Shown: piece by piece, positions 50,106-62,337 of the stretch
Layout of the letters: every line of letters begins with the position of its first letter
Numbering within the stretch: position 1 is the first letter of the stretch
Source: Macrotis lagotis
Taxonomy: Eukaryota > Chordata > Mammalia > Peramelemorphia > Peramelidae
Assembly: GCF_037893015.1 (NCBI RefSeq)
Contig: NC_133658.1
Span: 882,364,893-882,428,892, forward strand
Length of the DNA: 64,000 bases
Reading direction: 5' to 3'
The notes under the pieces: generated by a model
What the model saw: only the letters and a program-made list of their open reading frames with translations
Database searches by the model: none
Told to the model about the DNA's origin: nothing
Translations under genes and position numbers: made by a program

Positions 50106-50299
50106 GAAAATGGACAATCCTCCTGGCTTCTTAAGTGATAAGCTTAAAGAATTTTTTCTCCTTTCCCTGACCCACCATAATTTGAAAGGATAAAGTTCGA
50201 GAGAAAATTGGATTGAATAGGGAGAATGAGGAGGGACAGGAGACTAGCTCATAAGTTTAGAAGAAGAATAACTGACATTTATTCAGATACTTTAGTTCT

Positions 50300-50450
50300 A
50301 AATTTTACAAAGGACAAAGTGCTTACTTTGCAACAGCCCTGTGAGGTTTCACAAAATTTATTAACTCCTTTTTACAGATAAGAGAATAGAGAGAGGTCAC
50401 ACTGAGGGTCAGTGGTTGAGCTATAACTTAAACCCCAATGTCTGGCTCTA
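50300..50450 (-). repeat. MIR
   Basis: cagccctgtgaggtttcac, then ctttttacagataagagaa. Confidence 0.6.
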
Positions 50451-50675
50451 CCTGCCAGGGATTGGACCTCCCCACTACACTAGAAGAGCAGTCTCATAAA
50501 ATGGAATCTAAAATATCGAACAGAATAGAATAAAACAGAGACTTCCAGGCTATGTGACCAGCAAGATAGAGGATGAGTCATTTTTCTCTAACGTCCAAGA
50601 TCTCTTAAACTTCTCCCAAACAGAAACTGCATAAAGATAAAGCATCTTTAGCTGTCTCAATGATCTAGAAAAGCG

Positions 50676-50894
50676 ATGTCAAACATGTGATCTATGGGTT
50701 GTATGAAGCTTACCATATTCCCAAATGCTGCTCAAACTAGATTAACTGAAACTGGGAAATATTTACTAAAATAAACTAAATGAAAATAAAACAGAGATAA
50801 TATTAATATATGGTTTTCTAAGTCAGTATTTGATCCACAGGTGTTCTTAGATAGGGTTTCTCCTGTTTCTATTTGCATTTGACACTAGTGTCCT
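50676..50894. mobile_element. hAT-like non-autonomous element
   Basis: Ends gatgtcaaacatg and gcatttgacactag are inverted copies. The interior (ttaactgaaactgggaaata) matches the element at 60,668. Confidence 0.6.
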
Positions 50895-51475
50895 AGAATA
50901 CCTGTAATTTAAAAGAAAATTTAAAAAACAATATAATAAACAAAAGAACAATGAGCTAAGATCCATCTTTTCAGAAGAGCAGAAAACTTGAGGCAAAGGA
51001 GTAAGACACTTTTCTAGGCTTAAAATAATTTGATACCTTCCTCCACCTCACCCTTCTCCCAGAAGCTCAGAAACCCAAACTATAGTGATCAATGCCATAG
51101 CTCTAATATGGCAACTCTATGAACTGTCAGGGTCAGGCCAAAGCACTGAGCAATAGAGAGAATGGAATAGGATTTCAAGGCAGGACACTATGCATGAAAG
51201 GTTTGTAACACTCCACTAAATTTGAGGGAAAGAGTTCAGCATCCTCCCAGCTGAGGTCAATTCTGTCCCCAGATCAGAGCTAAGTCTGGTGAACAATGAA
51301 TTGCACAGCAGGGGCTGAAACACTCTGCCATCTGGCCCCCAAGGGAATCACAGGGGAGGGAATGAGGAAGTGAGAAAGTGGATGAGGAAAATCAAAATTA
51401 CCAAAGATCTTAGAAGAAACCTCAGAGATCTTGAATAGAAATAGATAAATAACAACAAAAGAAAATGTTGGGGGG

Positions 51476-51625
51476 GAGGGTGGCTAGGTGCCACAGTGGA
51501 TAGAGCACCAGTCCTGGAATCAGGAGGACCTGAGTTCAAATCCAACCTCAGACACTTAATAATTACCCAGCTGTGTGGCCTTGGGCAAGTCACTTAACCC
51601 CATTGCCTTATAAAAAACCTAAAAA
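51476..51625 (+). repeat. tRNA-derived SINE
   Basis: ggctaggtgccacagtggat start, A-rich tail; nested in L1. Confidence 0.92.
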
Positions 51626-53609
51626 CAAAAAAGAAATGTGGCTTGTTGACCTAATAAATGAATTCAGGCATCTCTAAATAAATACTGTAAAACTCATGGA
51701 AATGACCTGATTAAACAGGGGACCCAGTGAAATTTCAAAAGAATATGGAACCACAGCATGATATTCTTGATTGTTTCAAAAAAGAAATGAGTATAAGAAG
51801 AATAGAATTTATGGTCTGCATAGCAAAAATAATGGACTGAATAGAAAAACTGGAATCTATGATAATATGTCTCATCAAATCAAAGAGAACAATTGGTTGG
51901 GAATGTAAACAAACAAAAGTAAAAGACAATCTAGAGAAAACGAAGGAAAAAAACAACATTAAAGGAAAATATGTTCATCCTACAAGTAAAACAGTGATCT
52001 ATGTCGGATGCCTAGAGACAACTAAGGATCATAGATCTCCCAGAAAAACATGACAAGATGAAAAACCCAAATACCATAATTCAATACATAATAAGAGAAC
52101 TGTTTGCCCAGAACATCTGAATATATAAAATGAAATATCAATTGAAAAAAATTCATAGATTGCCTCCAGAAAAAAACCAAGACTGTAACCAACCTCCAAG
52201 ACACATAACGGTTAAATTTAACAATTCAGTTCAGAAGCAAGTTCTCAAAGTGATCAGGAGAAAGACCTTCAAAAAGAAAAGAAAGGAAATTCAAATACAA
52301 GACCATTTCCAACAAAAAAAAAATATAGGAGGAAATGGGATAATTTAGTCCAAAGAAAGAATTCAGGATGCAGACCATGGGCATCTACCCTATAGAAATG
52401 AGCTGAACCATAAATGAAAAAAAAGATAGACATCCAATAATAAAGAGATATTTGAAACACTCTTTGAAAGAAAAACAAGACTGAAATTATTACCTGCTTC
52501 TCAATCACCCCCAGACAACAGAAATGCAAGAGGGGTGAATAAATGCAGCAAGCAAGTACAGCGACAGCCAGCCACCCACCCAGTAATTTCAGAGACACCA
52601 CTAAGAGGTTTCTTTTTAAATGAGACAGGAGTGAAGGCAGAAATCTGGTAGAGATAACAGTAAAGAACATTATGAATAGGAGCATTATGGATTGAATCTG
52701 ATGAAACCCTTCCTACAAAAGAATCAATGAGATTTGGGGGTTTTTTTTGGGGGGGGGGTTAGTTTCTTGTTACGACTACATTACAAAATGGAAGGTTACA
52801 TGAAAAGGGGTGAGGAAAGTAGAGGAATAGAGGGAAATGTGTGATGTGCCCATGTCGAATCAAAGACTTATAGTGAGAAGATGGCGATTCTTGTTGTCTC
52901 TAGAAGAGAAGCAAATGCAGGGGGAGAGGGAGGAAAGAGAAAAGATTTAAAAAGGGGGAGAAAAGAAGGCTTTGCCTTGAAGTGAGAAGGTGTTCCACTG
53001 ATAAATGCTCCTAGTGGTAAAGAGATGTTCTGTGAAAGTTGATGGACCTTGAGGACCTTGAGATGAATGTGGTCTGAGGGATTTGATGCTTGAAAAGACC
53101 ACTTGTCTTACTTTGGTGGGGAGGGGATTTGAACTCCCAGGGAAAACTGGCATCTGAATAAGAAGCCAGGCTTGCACTAAGAAAGACATTCTGAATGGGA
53201 AAGTAAGCAGAAGAGGGCACAGATTAGTGACAGCTTGCATAATCAGGGACCAAGTTGGGGAGAGGGCTACCATGGGGCAGGGGCATCTCTGACATGTGCA
53301 AGGATTGACATTATTCTGGGAGTAATTGGCATTATTCAGTGGAAAAGAGGCATCTATGAGGCAAACTTTGCAAGGCAGTAATGGCAACTGCCTATAGATC
53401 CCAGAATGAATACCTTGGAAATTTTGATTGTATGAGAAGGGCAGAGAATGAGACTAGATAATTATGGGGAGGGGCATGAATCAAAGAATTAGAGTCTGGA
53501 ATAGTCAAAAAGATAGGAGGGAGAATGAAGAGAGTGACAGAGGCATCTTTGGAAAAAAAGGAAATTTAAAGAATTAACAAACAGGACTAGTTGAAGGAGA
53601 AAAGTTGTA

Positions 53610-53671
53610 GGTTATATAATTCTTCCTCCCTTTTCCCCTCTCAGTAAGAAGGGAGGAAGAATTATTTAACC
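53610..53671. other. 23-bp inverted repeat in the L1 inter-ORF region
   Basis: Arms 53,610-53,632 and 53,649-53,671 match at 22 of 23 positions around a 16-nt loop. Confidence 0.85.
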
Positions 53672-54830
53672 AGAAAAAAAAGCAGATAAGAAAAAAGAGC
53701 TAATAAAACCCCTAAGGGAATGGTATAATAAAGAGAAGGGAGAGTCAAGGGTGAGGGGAAGAGAACCAGTGAAAATAGTGCTTTAAAAACAATAATCTAA
53801 AGTAACTGATAGGACATGACTCTGTGTTTATAGCAGAAAAGGGGGAGGGGAAATCACAATATGAAAAACATAATATTAGGGACAAATGGAGAAAATACAA
53901 ACCTAACTCTCATAACTTACACATACACAAAATAAAACTGAGGGGGTGGGAAAAATTATCTTGCATTAATATATTCAAAAAACTAGGAGTTGCAATTATG
54001 CTATCTGACAAAGCAAGAACAAACATTCAAAAAATAAAAAGGAATAAACAAGGAAACTACATTAGGCTGAAATGAACCATAGATAACAAACCAATATCAA
54101 TAATAAACTTATATATATATCCCAAATTCCTTAGGTTCCAAATTAATAAACATTATCTAAGCTACAAGAAGACTTAGTAACACAATAGTGAAAGGGATAT
54201 TACTCTCTCAGTTTTGGATAAAACTAAGAAAGACAAATGATCAGGACAATGTGGATCTAGATAAAATTCTGGAGAAATTAGAGTTAAGTTAGAGTTAAAA
54301 GAGACTGCAAAAGAATGTATATATATAATTCTCGGTACCACAAGGGATTTTTACAAAAATTGATCATGTATTAGGGGATACAGTTATAGCAAACAAATAT
54401 AAAAAGGTAGAAATAGATTATACACTCTACAGAACATAACTCAATACAAATAATAATGATTCATGGGCCCCAAACAAAAAAACTCAAATGGAGACTTAAC
54501 AATGAAATCCTAAATAATCCTAAATAAATAAGTGAATAATGAATAAAAAAACAAATCATAAAATTATATATAAAAATTATATAAAATTCTGATTATGAAC
54601 CAATATAACAAAATTCCTGTGGTACAGCTAAAGTAGTTCTCAGATTAAAGAAGAATTTCCATAAAAACATATATTAACAAAATAGGAAAAAAGAGGATTA
54701 ATGAAAAGAAAGCCAACAAATAAATAAACCTAAAATCATCACAAAAGAGGGGATACTAAAAATTAGAGGAAAATAGATAAATTAGAAACAAAAATGGAAA
54801 TAAATAAAAAGTTGATATTTGAAATTACTG

Positions 54831-54862
54831 ATATATATATATATATATATATACACACACCC
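54831..54862. repeat. (TA)n(CA)n microsatellite
   Basis: tata run followed by acacac, inside L1. Confidence 0.95.
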
Positions 54863-55293
54863 CTTTAGCTAATTTGATTAAAAATATGGGATTTGGAAAT
54901 CAAATCAATAAAATAGCAATGAGCAATAAAACCAGAAGAAATGAAATTAATAATGTGAACACATTGTACACAGGTATAAGTGAAGAAAATTGGGGACACA
55001 GAAAGAAAGAGGAATACTTTAAAAAATATAAATTATCCAAACTGGCTGAAAAGCAATGATCTTAAATAACCCAGTCTCAGAAAAGGACACAGATCCAGTG
55101 TAAAAGAGCTTTAAAAGGAAAAAATTCTAGTCCTGATGGAATCACAGGAGAATTCTATCAAACTTTCAACAACTAGTACTAATATTTCACAAATTATTCT
55201 CAAAAAGCAAGAAAGCACCCTATCATAATATTTTCATGAAATAATTATAGTCCTAATGCCTAAATCAGGAAAAGAAAAAACACAAAGAACACT

Positions 55294-55369
55294 ACAGGCT
55301 TCAGACACTTGATATTTATTAGTTGTATGATCTTGGTCAAGTCACTTAATCTCACTGCCTTGTCAAAAA
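55294..55369 (+). repeat. 5'-truncated SINE with 10-bp target-site duplication
   Basis: Only the 3' half (cttcagacacttgatattta ... cactgccttgtc) between aaagaacact repeats at 55,284-55,293 and 55,370-55,379. Confidence 0.85.
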
Positions 55370-55588
55370 AAAGAACACTTCAAGCTAAAATCATTGATGA
55401 AATTGACTCAAAAATTTTTTTAAAAAATTCTATCAAATAGATTATGGCAGTTTAGCCAAAAAAAGCATTCTTCATTGATTATGATGGTTCAACATTGGGT
55501 GGGGGGACTATACATATAACTAATCAAAATAAAACTCAAAACAGCTAAAACTACATGATTATCTCAATAGATGCAGAAATGCATAAGA

Positions 55589-55727
55589 GGGACTTTTTTG
55601 TGGGGGGCAGGGAGGCAAAGGGCTTAGTGACTTGCCAAGCTAGTAAATATCAAGTGTCTGATGCCAAATTTGAACTCAGGTCCTCCTGACTCTAGGGCTG
55701 ATGCTCATTGCACCACCTAGATGCCCC
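55589..55727 (-). repeat. Diverged tRNA-derived SINE
   Basis: gcttagtgacttgccaagct, aaatttgaactcaggtcctc, then cacctagatgcccc. Confidence 0.8.
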
Positions 55728-55935
55728 AGAACTTCTTAAAAATATCATAAAAGGTATCTTTCTAAAACCAAAACAAGCATCATATGCAATAGAAATATAT
55801 TTCCCAATAAATTCAGAAGTGAAACAAGTATACCCACTCTTCCCATTACTATTTGATATAATTTTGGAAATGTTAGCAGCAGCAGTAAGACGAGGGGAAG
55901 AAATCAAAGGCATAAAGACAGATAAAGAGATTTTT

Positions 55936-56084
55936 TTTTTAGATTGTTGCAAGGCAAATGGGGTTAAATGGCTTGCCCAAGGCCACACAGCTAGGTAATT
56001 ATTAAGTGTCTGAGGTCAGATTTGAACTCAGGTACTCCTGACTCCAGGGTCGGTGCTCTAGCCACTGTGCCACCTAGCTGCTCC
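55936..56084 (-). repeat. tRNA-derived SINE with target-site duplication
   Basis: Flanked by agataaagagattttt at 55,920-55,935 and 56,085-56,100. It interrupts the L1 reverse-transcriptase frame. Confidence 0.93.
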
Positions 56085-57195
56085 AGATAAAGAGATTTTT
56101 TTTAAAAAAACCCACCTATTTGGTATAGTTGGGAAATGCTAGAGAAACAGCAAAGATACTAACCGAGATAGTAGCTTTAGTAAAGTTACAGATTAATAAA
56201 GATTAAAAATCAACAAAATTGGCAATTTACAGCTGAGGAAATCAAAGCAATACATAGTCATATGAAAAATTGCTCTAAAGCATTACTTATTAGAGAAATG
56301 CAAATTAAAGCATCTCTGAGGTAACACCTCACACCTCTCAGACTAGCCAATATGACCAAAAGACAGTGATCAATGTTGGAAGGGATGTGGGAAATCTGGG
56401 ACACTAATACATTATTGGTGGAACTGTGAACTCATCCAACCTTTCTGGAAAGCAATTTGGAATTACTCCCAAAGGCCAACAAAAATGTGCATACCCTTTG
56501 ATCCAGCAATACTGCTACTGGGTCTATACCCTGAAGAGATGATGAAAAAGGGTAAAAACATCACTTGTACAAAAGTATTCGCAGCAGCCCTGTTTGTGGT
56601 GGCAAAGAATTGGAAATTAAGTGAATGTCCTTCAATTGGGGAATGGCTTAGCAAACTGTGGTATGTGTATGTCATGGAACACTATTGTTCTATTAGAAAC
56701 CAGGAGGGACGGGAATTCAGGGAAGCCTGGAAGGATTTGCATGAACTGATGCTGAGATGAGCAGAACCAGAAAAACACTGTGCACCCTAACAGCAACATG
56801 GGGGTGATGATCAACCTTGACGGACTCACTCATTCCATTAGTGCAACAACCAGGGACAATTTTGGGCCGTCTGTGATGGAGAATACCATGTGTATCCAGA
56901 GAAAGAATTGTGGAGTTAGAACAAAGACCAAAGACTATTACCTTCAATTTAGAATATAAAAATGTTATATTATGTAATTTTTCTATCTCTTATATTTTAT
57001 TTTTCTTCCTTAAGGATATGATCCTTCTCTCAACACATTCAACTGAGATCAATGTATACCATGGAAACAATGTAAAGACTAATAGAGACTGCCTTCTGTG
57101 GTGGGGGGAAGCAAGACTATATAAAGAATATATAAAATTCAAAATAAATAAAATCTTTCTAAAAAATCAACAAAATTTCTCTTTAATAATAATAA

Positions 57196-57345
57196 TAGGG
57201 GCAGCTAAGTGGTGCAGTGGATAGAGCACTGGCCCTGGAGTCAGGAGTACCTGAGTTCAAACCCAGCCCCAGACACTTAATAATTACCTAGCTGTGTGGC
57301 CTTGGGCAGGCCACTTAACCCCATTGCCTTGCAAAAAACCCTTAA

Positions 57346-57385
<40 letters not shown>
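57196..57385 (+). repeat. tRNA-derived SINE with (AAT)n tail
   Basis: SINE body to about 57,344, then 13 or more AAT units; aataataat also precedes it. Confidence 0.93.
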
Positions 57386-57387
<2 letters not shown>

Positions 57388-57559
57388 CAAAACAAGAGAA
57401 GTAATAAAGAAAAGAAAAATTTCATTCCAACTAAAAGATGCATAAAATATCTGGGAACTGACTTTTTTCTACTTCATTTTCTCCATCTGTAAAATGAGGT
57501 TAACAATAGCTTTCAATTGTTATCTTTTCAATTCAATTCTAGTCTTATTCTAAATGGCG

Positions 57560-57660
57560 TAATGCATAAAGGGATTTGGAATCTAGAAGACCTGAGTTCC
57601 ATTTCAGATGCATTTTAGCTGTGTGATCCTAGACAATCAATGGGTTGCTGAAGTCCACTG
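57560..57660 (+). repeat. CORE-SINE fragment
   Basis: gaagacctgagttccatttc then tagctgtgtgatcctagaca. Confidence 0.6.
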
Positions 57661-58070
57661 TTTCTTGATTTTCCTTTGACTAGTTCATTTCAGTAACCTA
57701 TCTCTATTTTTAATCCAAACCCAAACAGTTTGATGACAGCTGCTCTACATTAGAGTTTGATGTCTGGAGCTGTTTGCCCTTTGTCCTTATTCTTTTCATA
57801 ATTTCCCTTGATGTTTCAGATTTTTTTGTTTTTCCAAATGAACTTTGTTATAACTTTATCAACTTCCATAAAGGGTCATTGGTAATTTGATTGGAATAGC
57901 TTTAAAAATATAAACTCTGGTAGTATTATCATTTTTATTCAATTGGCACAGCCTAGCCTGAATATTTCTCTAATCATTCTGTTATTACTTTTTGTATTTT
58001 ATTAATATGGAGACATTTTGTTGATTTTTAAGGGTTTATTTTGTAACCTGTAACTTTACTGAAGCTAATG
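57660..58070 (-). repeat. Old L1 fragment (ORF2 region)
   Basis: Antisense text such as gatgacagctgctctacatt and tttattttgtaacctgtaac resembles the L1 ORF2 interior. Confidence 0.6.
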
Positions 58071-58219
58071 AATGTCTGAGGTGAGATTCCAGCTCAGGTC
58101 TTCCTAACTCCAAAACCTGCATTCAATCCATTCTGCCACCTAGAATCAGGAAGAATTTGACTCAAGTCTAGATTTATTTCAACTCTAAGTCTCATTTTTT
58201 CATCTATAAGATGTGGGGA

Positions 58220-58690
58220 CTTAAGAGAGATCTGCTATGGTCAATGCCATCCACGTCCAGAGGAAAAAACTATGGAGTCTGAATGCATTCTTTATTCACT
58301 TTTAAAACATTTTTCGTTTTTAGGATTTTGCAAGGTAAACGGGGTTAAATGGCTTGCCCAAGGTCACACAGCTAGGTAATCATTAAGTGTCTGAGATCGG
58401 ATTTGAACCCGGGTACTCCTGACTCCAAGGCCGGTGCTTTATCCACTACACCACCTAGCCGCCCCCAACATTTTTCCTTTATATTTTTCCTTCCTTTTTT
58501 TTCATGGATTTTCTTTTCCTTTAGTTCTAATTGACCATTTTGTACATATGTTAAACACAAAGTACATGTACAAGGAGGTGGGATAGGAAGGGGTGGTGGT
58601 AGAAAAATGTGAAAGTCATACATTTGCAAATGGATGAATGTTGAAAAACTACCATTGCACATAACTGGAAAAATAAAATAAAATTTCAAT
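58220..58690 (+). repeat. L1-type 3' UTR split by a SINE
   Basis: tcaatgccatccacgtccag at the start and gatgaatgttgaaaaactac with aataaaataaa at the end, on either side of the SINE. Confidence 0.7.
58316..58466 (-). repeat. tRNA-derived SINE with 10-bp target-site duplication
   Basis: Flanked by aacatttttc at 58,306-58,315 and 58,467-58,476. Confidence 0.93.
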
Positions 58691-58699
58691 TAATTGTAA

Positions 58700-59380
58700 A
58701 GTGTGGGGATTTGTTTTGGTGACCTTCCATGTAAATCATTCTGTCTTTCAGTGGATTTGAGGGATAAAGCACCAGGAATTTGGAAAGTATAGGTGAAGGA
58801 CAGGAATTGGGGCTGACAGTCATGAAGGCTTATGCCCCTTCAAGTAGAACAAAGTTTAGGAAAAACAGGTGCTGAGAATACTTCTGGAGCACCGGGAGGA
58901 AGATGATCCCAGGGAGGCCTTCAAAGCCTGGAACAGCTCACTAAGATTCTCTCAGGAGAGGAAAACAGTTCCCTCCTTCCTCCAAGTACTGGAAAAATCC
59001 TTGAAACACTTTCTGCTAATTGTTCCCTGTAACTTCTAGCCTCTCCCCATTCGTCCAGGCTCCAGGAGTCTGGATCTCCATTGTCATCACCCCAGTTTGC
59101 TGTATCTGATATCTTATTCATTGCTCTAAGGTGAATTGGTCTTTCACATGGTTCAACGAACAGAGTACCAATCTTGGGCAGGTCACAAGGGCCTCAGTTT
59201 ACTTAATTATAAAATGAAGTCAGGTTGAAGAGATGATCTCTGTCTCAGAGGACCTATCAACTCTAAATCTATGATCCTACATTTATTTAAATAGAGCCTT
59301 CCCATCCAACAAACTAATATCCTTTTCCTTCTGCCTGAACCAAACTATGAATTGTGGTTTTTATTGAAAAATAAAAAGTG
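58700..59380. other. Intergenic stretch without recognised features
   Basis: Mixed-composition DNA; no exon, repeat or RNA gene recognised. Confidence 0.45.
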
Positions 59381-59391
59381 GGGGTAGATAG

Positions 59392-59520
59392 GTGGCACAG
59401 CAGATGGAGCACCGGCCCTAGAGTCAGGAGTACCCGAGTTCAAATCCTGCCTCAGACACTTAATTGCCTAGCTGTGTGACCTTGGGCAAGTCACTTAACT
59501 CCATTGCCTTAAAGAAATAA
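59392..59520 (+). repeat. tRNA-derived SINE
   Basis: Slightly shortened in the middle (cttaattgcctagctgtgtg) with an A-rich tail. Confidence 0.9.
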
Positions 59521-59913
59521 ATAAAAAAGAAAGGAAAAGAAAATGTGTATGTGAGTTAAGATTTTAGCTGATCATGTGCCATGAGATCTTCTCTTGGTCA
59601 AAGAGCCAAAGGTCAAGTTCTGTTCCCAAATTGATATGCATGTAGTGAAAAGAACCACAACAACAACTTCAGAGACTCAGAGACACACTTCCCACACCAC
59701 TATTCCTATGGCTAAGTCCCCTGGACCTTCTATTGTGCCAGCGTCCTCCTTTAAAACTGGGACTAGTCCCCAGGAAGCCGGAGGGAAGAGAGAAATGGGA
59801 AGCAGGTTGAGTTTAGAACTTGGTGGCATCGGGGGTCTTCAAGTCTAAGTGCTGGGAAAGGACAGACTCATTGACAGATTGGAGTTGCCCTCTGTAGACA
59901 CAGTCAGTGACTT

Positions 59914-60676
59914 AGAACATAGAATGTCAAAGCTGGAGGGAACCATAGAATAAGGATTATCAAAATTGGAAGGTTCCTTAAGGCAAAGAATGACAGCACC
60001 GGGAGGGATCATAGAACATACAATGTTAGGCATAGAGGGACCCTTAGAATATAGACCATCTGAAAAAATTGGAAATCTGCTTAGAACATAGATATCAGAA
60101 TTGGGAGAGGTCTTAAAGAAAGATTTAGAATTTACAATGTCAGAGTTGGAAGAATATAGAGAGCCCAATCTAGATCACTTCTAAGAATATGGATTGTCAG
60201 AACTTAGAACAGATAATGGCATGGCTGGGAGAACCCTTAGAACATACAATGTCTCAGTGGAGAGGTGGGACTTAGAACACAGAATGGGAGAACTGGGAGG
60301 GCCATTAGAACACAAAAGGTTAGAATTGGAGGACCTGAGAATACAGAAAATCAGAGCTTTGAGGGCTCTTAGAAGATAGATTGTGAGAGCTGGGGGTGCT
60401 ATTAGAACAAGAATAGGAGAATTGGAAGGGTTATTAGAACAGATAATGTCACAGCTGGGAAGACCCTATGAACACAGAATGTCAGAGCTGGGAGGGACCT
60501 TAGAACATAAAATATCAGAGCTGAGAAGATCCTTAGAACATAGAATATCAGAATTGGGAAGGACCTTAGATACAGAATATCAGAGAAAGGATCTTAGAAC
60601 AAAGACTGGCTTAAAATTTAGAAGGTCAAGACTGGAAGGACCAGAGGACCAGTGATAGAGGACCCTTAGAACATAG
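59914..60676 (+). repeat. 33-bp minisatellite, about 23 diverged units
   Basis: Units read roughly agaacatagaatgtcagagc followed by tgggagggacctt; most are exactly 33 bp, a few 28-37. The most regular part is about 60,460-60,570. Because 33 is a multiple of three, long open frames with 11-residue repeats arise (for example EHRMSELGGTL); I do not call them genes. Confidence 0.92.
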
Positions 60677-60893
60677 GTGACAAACAAGTAGCCCATGGGC
60701 TGGGCCACAATACTCCTGAGTGAAACCTGAACTAGATTAAAATATAATTGGGAAATGTTTAACAGAAAAAATTAAAATATAACAAATCAAAGCTGACATT
60801 GCATTTTTAAAAACTAAGTCCATCTGCAGCCTGCAGGATCCTTGTTTATGGATTGAAGGTCTCTGTTTCTATTTGATTTTGAAACCACTGCCT
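60668..60893. mobile_element. hAT-like non-autonomous element
   Basis: Shares ctagattaaaatataattgg and gggaaatgtttaacag with the copy at 50,676; ends taggtgacaaac and gattttgaaaccactg. Confidence 0.55.
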
Positions 60894-61739
60894 TAGATCA
60901 TGGAAGGCATCTTGGAGACCATTTACTTTGACTCTCGCATTTTATAGGCAAGAAAAGAGACCCAGAAAGTTTCCCTTCCTCTTTCTTCTTCTACCCTTAC
61001 TAAAACCACCATAAGGCCCTGAGCTCTCTGGGAGAAAAAGAGGAAGGAAGAACATGGTTCTTAGAAGTCAGTCCCATCTGATAGACAATGTGGTGCAGAC
61101 CCTAATAGTAGAACCCAGAGCGAATTCTTACCAAGCAATGTGAACACCTGCGGGGGATGAGAGAAGCAAGTGACTGTAGTAACTAGAACCAGACTAGATT
61201 AATCTGGGGAATGGCAAGGGACACCAAGAAAAGTAATTTGAGCCTGTGTTCCCATCACCCACCCATCCTTTCAGCCTCCACTTTCCAGAATTAAATGAAT
61301 ATGCATTTGTTTTGTTCTTACCACATGGCAAGCTAAGCATGGAGATACAAATATAAAATTCTAATAGGGAATTACAATATGTATAGGGAAATATTGCCCA
61401 GGGAGAGGCACTTTGGCCCATGGGGACCCTTTAAAAACTCACTCAACTCATCCAGAGCTGATTTGATCATAGTTCAGGAGTCTAGAACTGGTTTCAGGTG
61501 GGGGAGATTTGGAGAAAAATACAAACTTCCTCAAGGTTAGTAAGAGAAGTATGGTGACATGGTCTAGATTGACTTTTAAACTGTCTAAGGAGTCAGTCAC
61601 TCATCAAGAGAGCAAGGTCCCAGGAAGGAGGACCCTTCCAGTTTGGTCTCTGTGAGTAGGAAAATTCCATTTTTCTCTATAAGGTTTTCAAGCTCAAGAA
61701 ATACTTCTCATAGTAAACTGATTTGATTCTCACGACTGG

Positions 61740-61950
61740 AATAAAATCTGAGGATTTTTATGTTTATTTTATAGCTGAGAAAACTGAGGGTGACAGACGT
61801 TAAAGAATCCAATATAAGAACTTTGGAATGAGGAATCACAAATGTGGGTCTGACTTCAAGGACTGGACTCTCACTAGCTCTGCAAACTTGGCCAAATGAC
61901 TTCTCCTGATCTCAGTTTCCTCATCTTTAAAAAATAAAGGGATTATACCA
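61740..61950. repeat. Two MIR fragments, opposed
   Basis: Antisense tttatagctgagaaaactga, then sense cttctcctgatctcagtttc. Confidence 0.55.
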
Positions 61951-61999
61951 AATGCATACAGGATATCCTTATACCTTTCAGCTTACAATTGTAGGATTC

Positions 62000-62130
62000 C
62001 GGGATGCAGGATGAGGAAGATCCAAATTCAAATATCACTATAGACACATAGTATATGAGCCTGACTAGGCATTTAAATGTTTCTGCACCCCCAGTTTCCC
62101 TGTAGAGTGGGGGTAATAACCTTAACCTTG
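62000..62130 (+). repeat. CORE-SINE fragment
   Basis: gatccaaattcaaatatcac then ccccagtttccctgtagagt. Confidence 0.5.
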
Positions 62131-62215
62131 GGTTATGTGAAATTGATAAACTGCACAAATAAAACTCATGTACCTAGTGTAAGAAAGCAGTCAAATAAAA
62201 ATTTGGTATTATATG

Positions 62216-62276
62216 TCTATGTGTATGTATATTTATATACATGCATATATATACACACACACACACACACATATAT
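62216..62276. repeat. Compound TATG/CA/TA microsatellite
   Basis: tgtatgtata then acacacac and atatat. Confidence 0.9.
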
Positions 62277-62337
62277 ATTTGAAGTAGGGGAAATGTTAAG
62301 AGAAATATATTCTATAATTAATCTGTTCCCTCTACAC

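Larger units (their letters stand above)
50540..57170 (+). mobile_element. Decayed near-full-length L1 with nested insertions
   Basis: 5'-UTR-like text from about 50,540. ORF1-like QPPRHITVKFNNS at about 52,190. Inter-ORF region to about 53,750. ORF2 endonuclease region (SDKARTNIQKIKRNKQGNYI near 54,000). Reverse-transcriptase fragment YPLFPLLFDIILEMLAAAVR near 55,830. Carboxy end IPFDPAILLLGLYPEE and NWKLSECPSIGEWLSKLWYV at 56,485-56,760. 3' end aataaataaaatc near 57,150. Many stops and frameshifts; not active. Order and strand agree throughout, so I read it as one element. Confidence 0.78.

Noticed and set aside
56485..56760. 91-codon + strand frame with conserved-looking protein
   Set aside because: It is the L1 ORF2 carboxy end.
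59845..60655. Open frames with 11-residue repeats in the minisatellite
   Set aside because: The open frames follow from the 33-bp period. Copies are eroded, with no conserved start or flanking gene structure.
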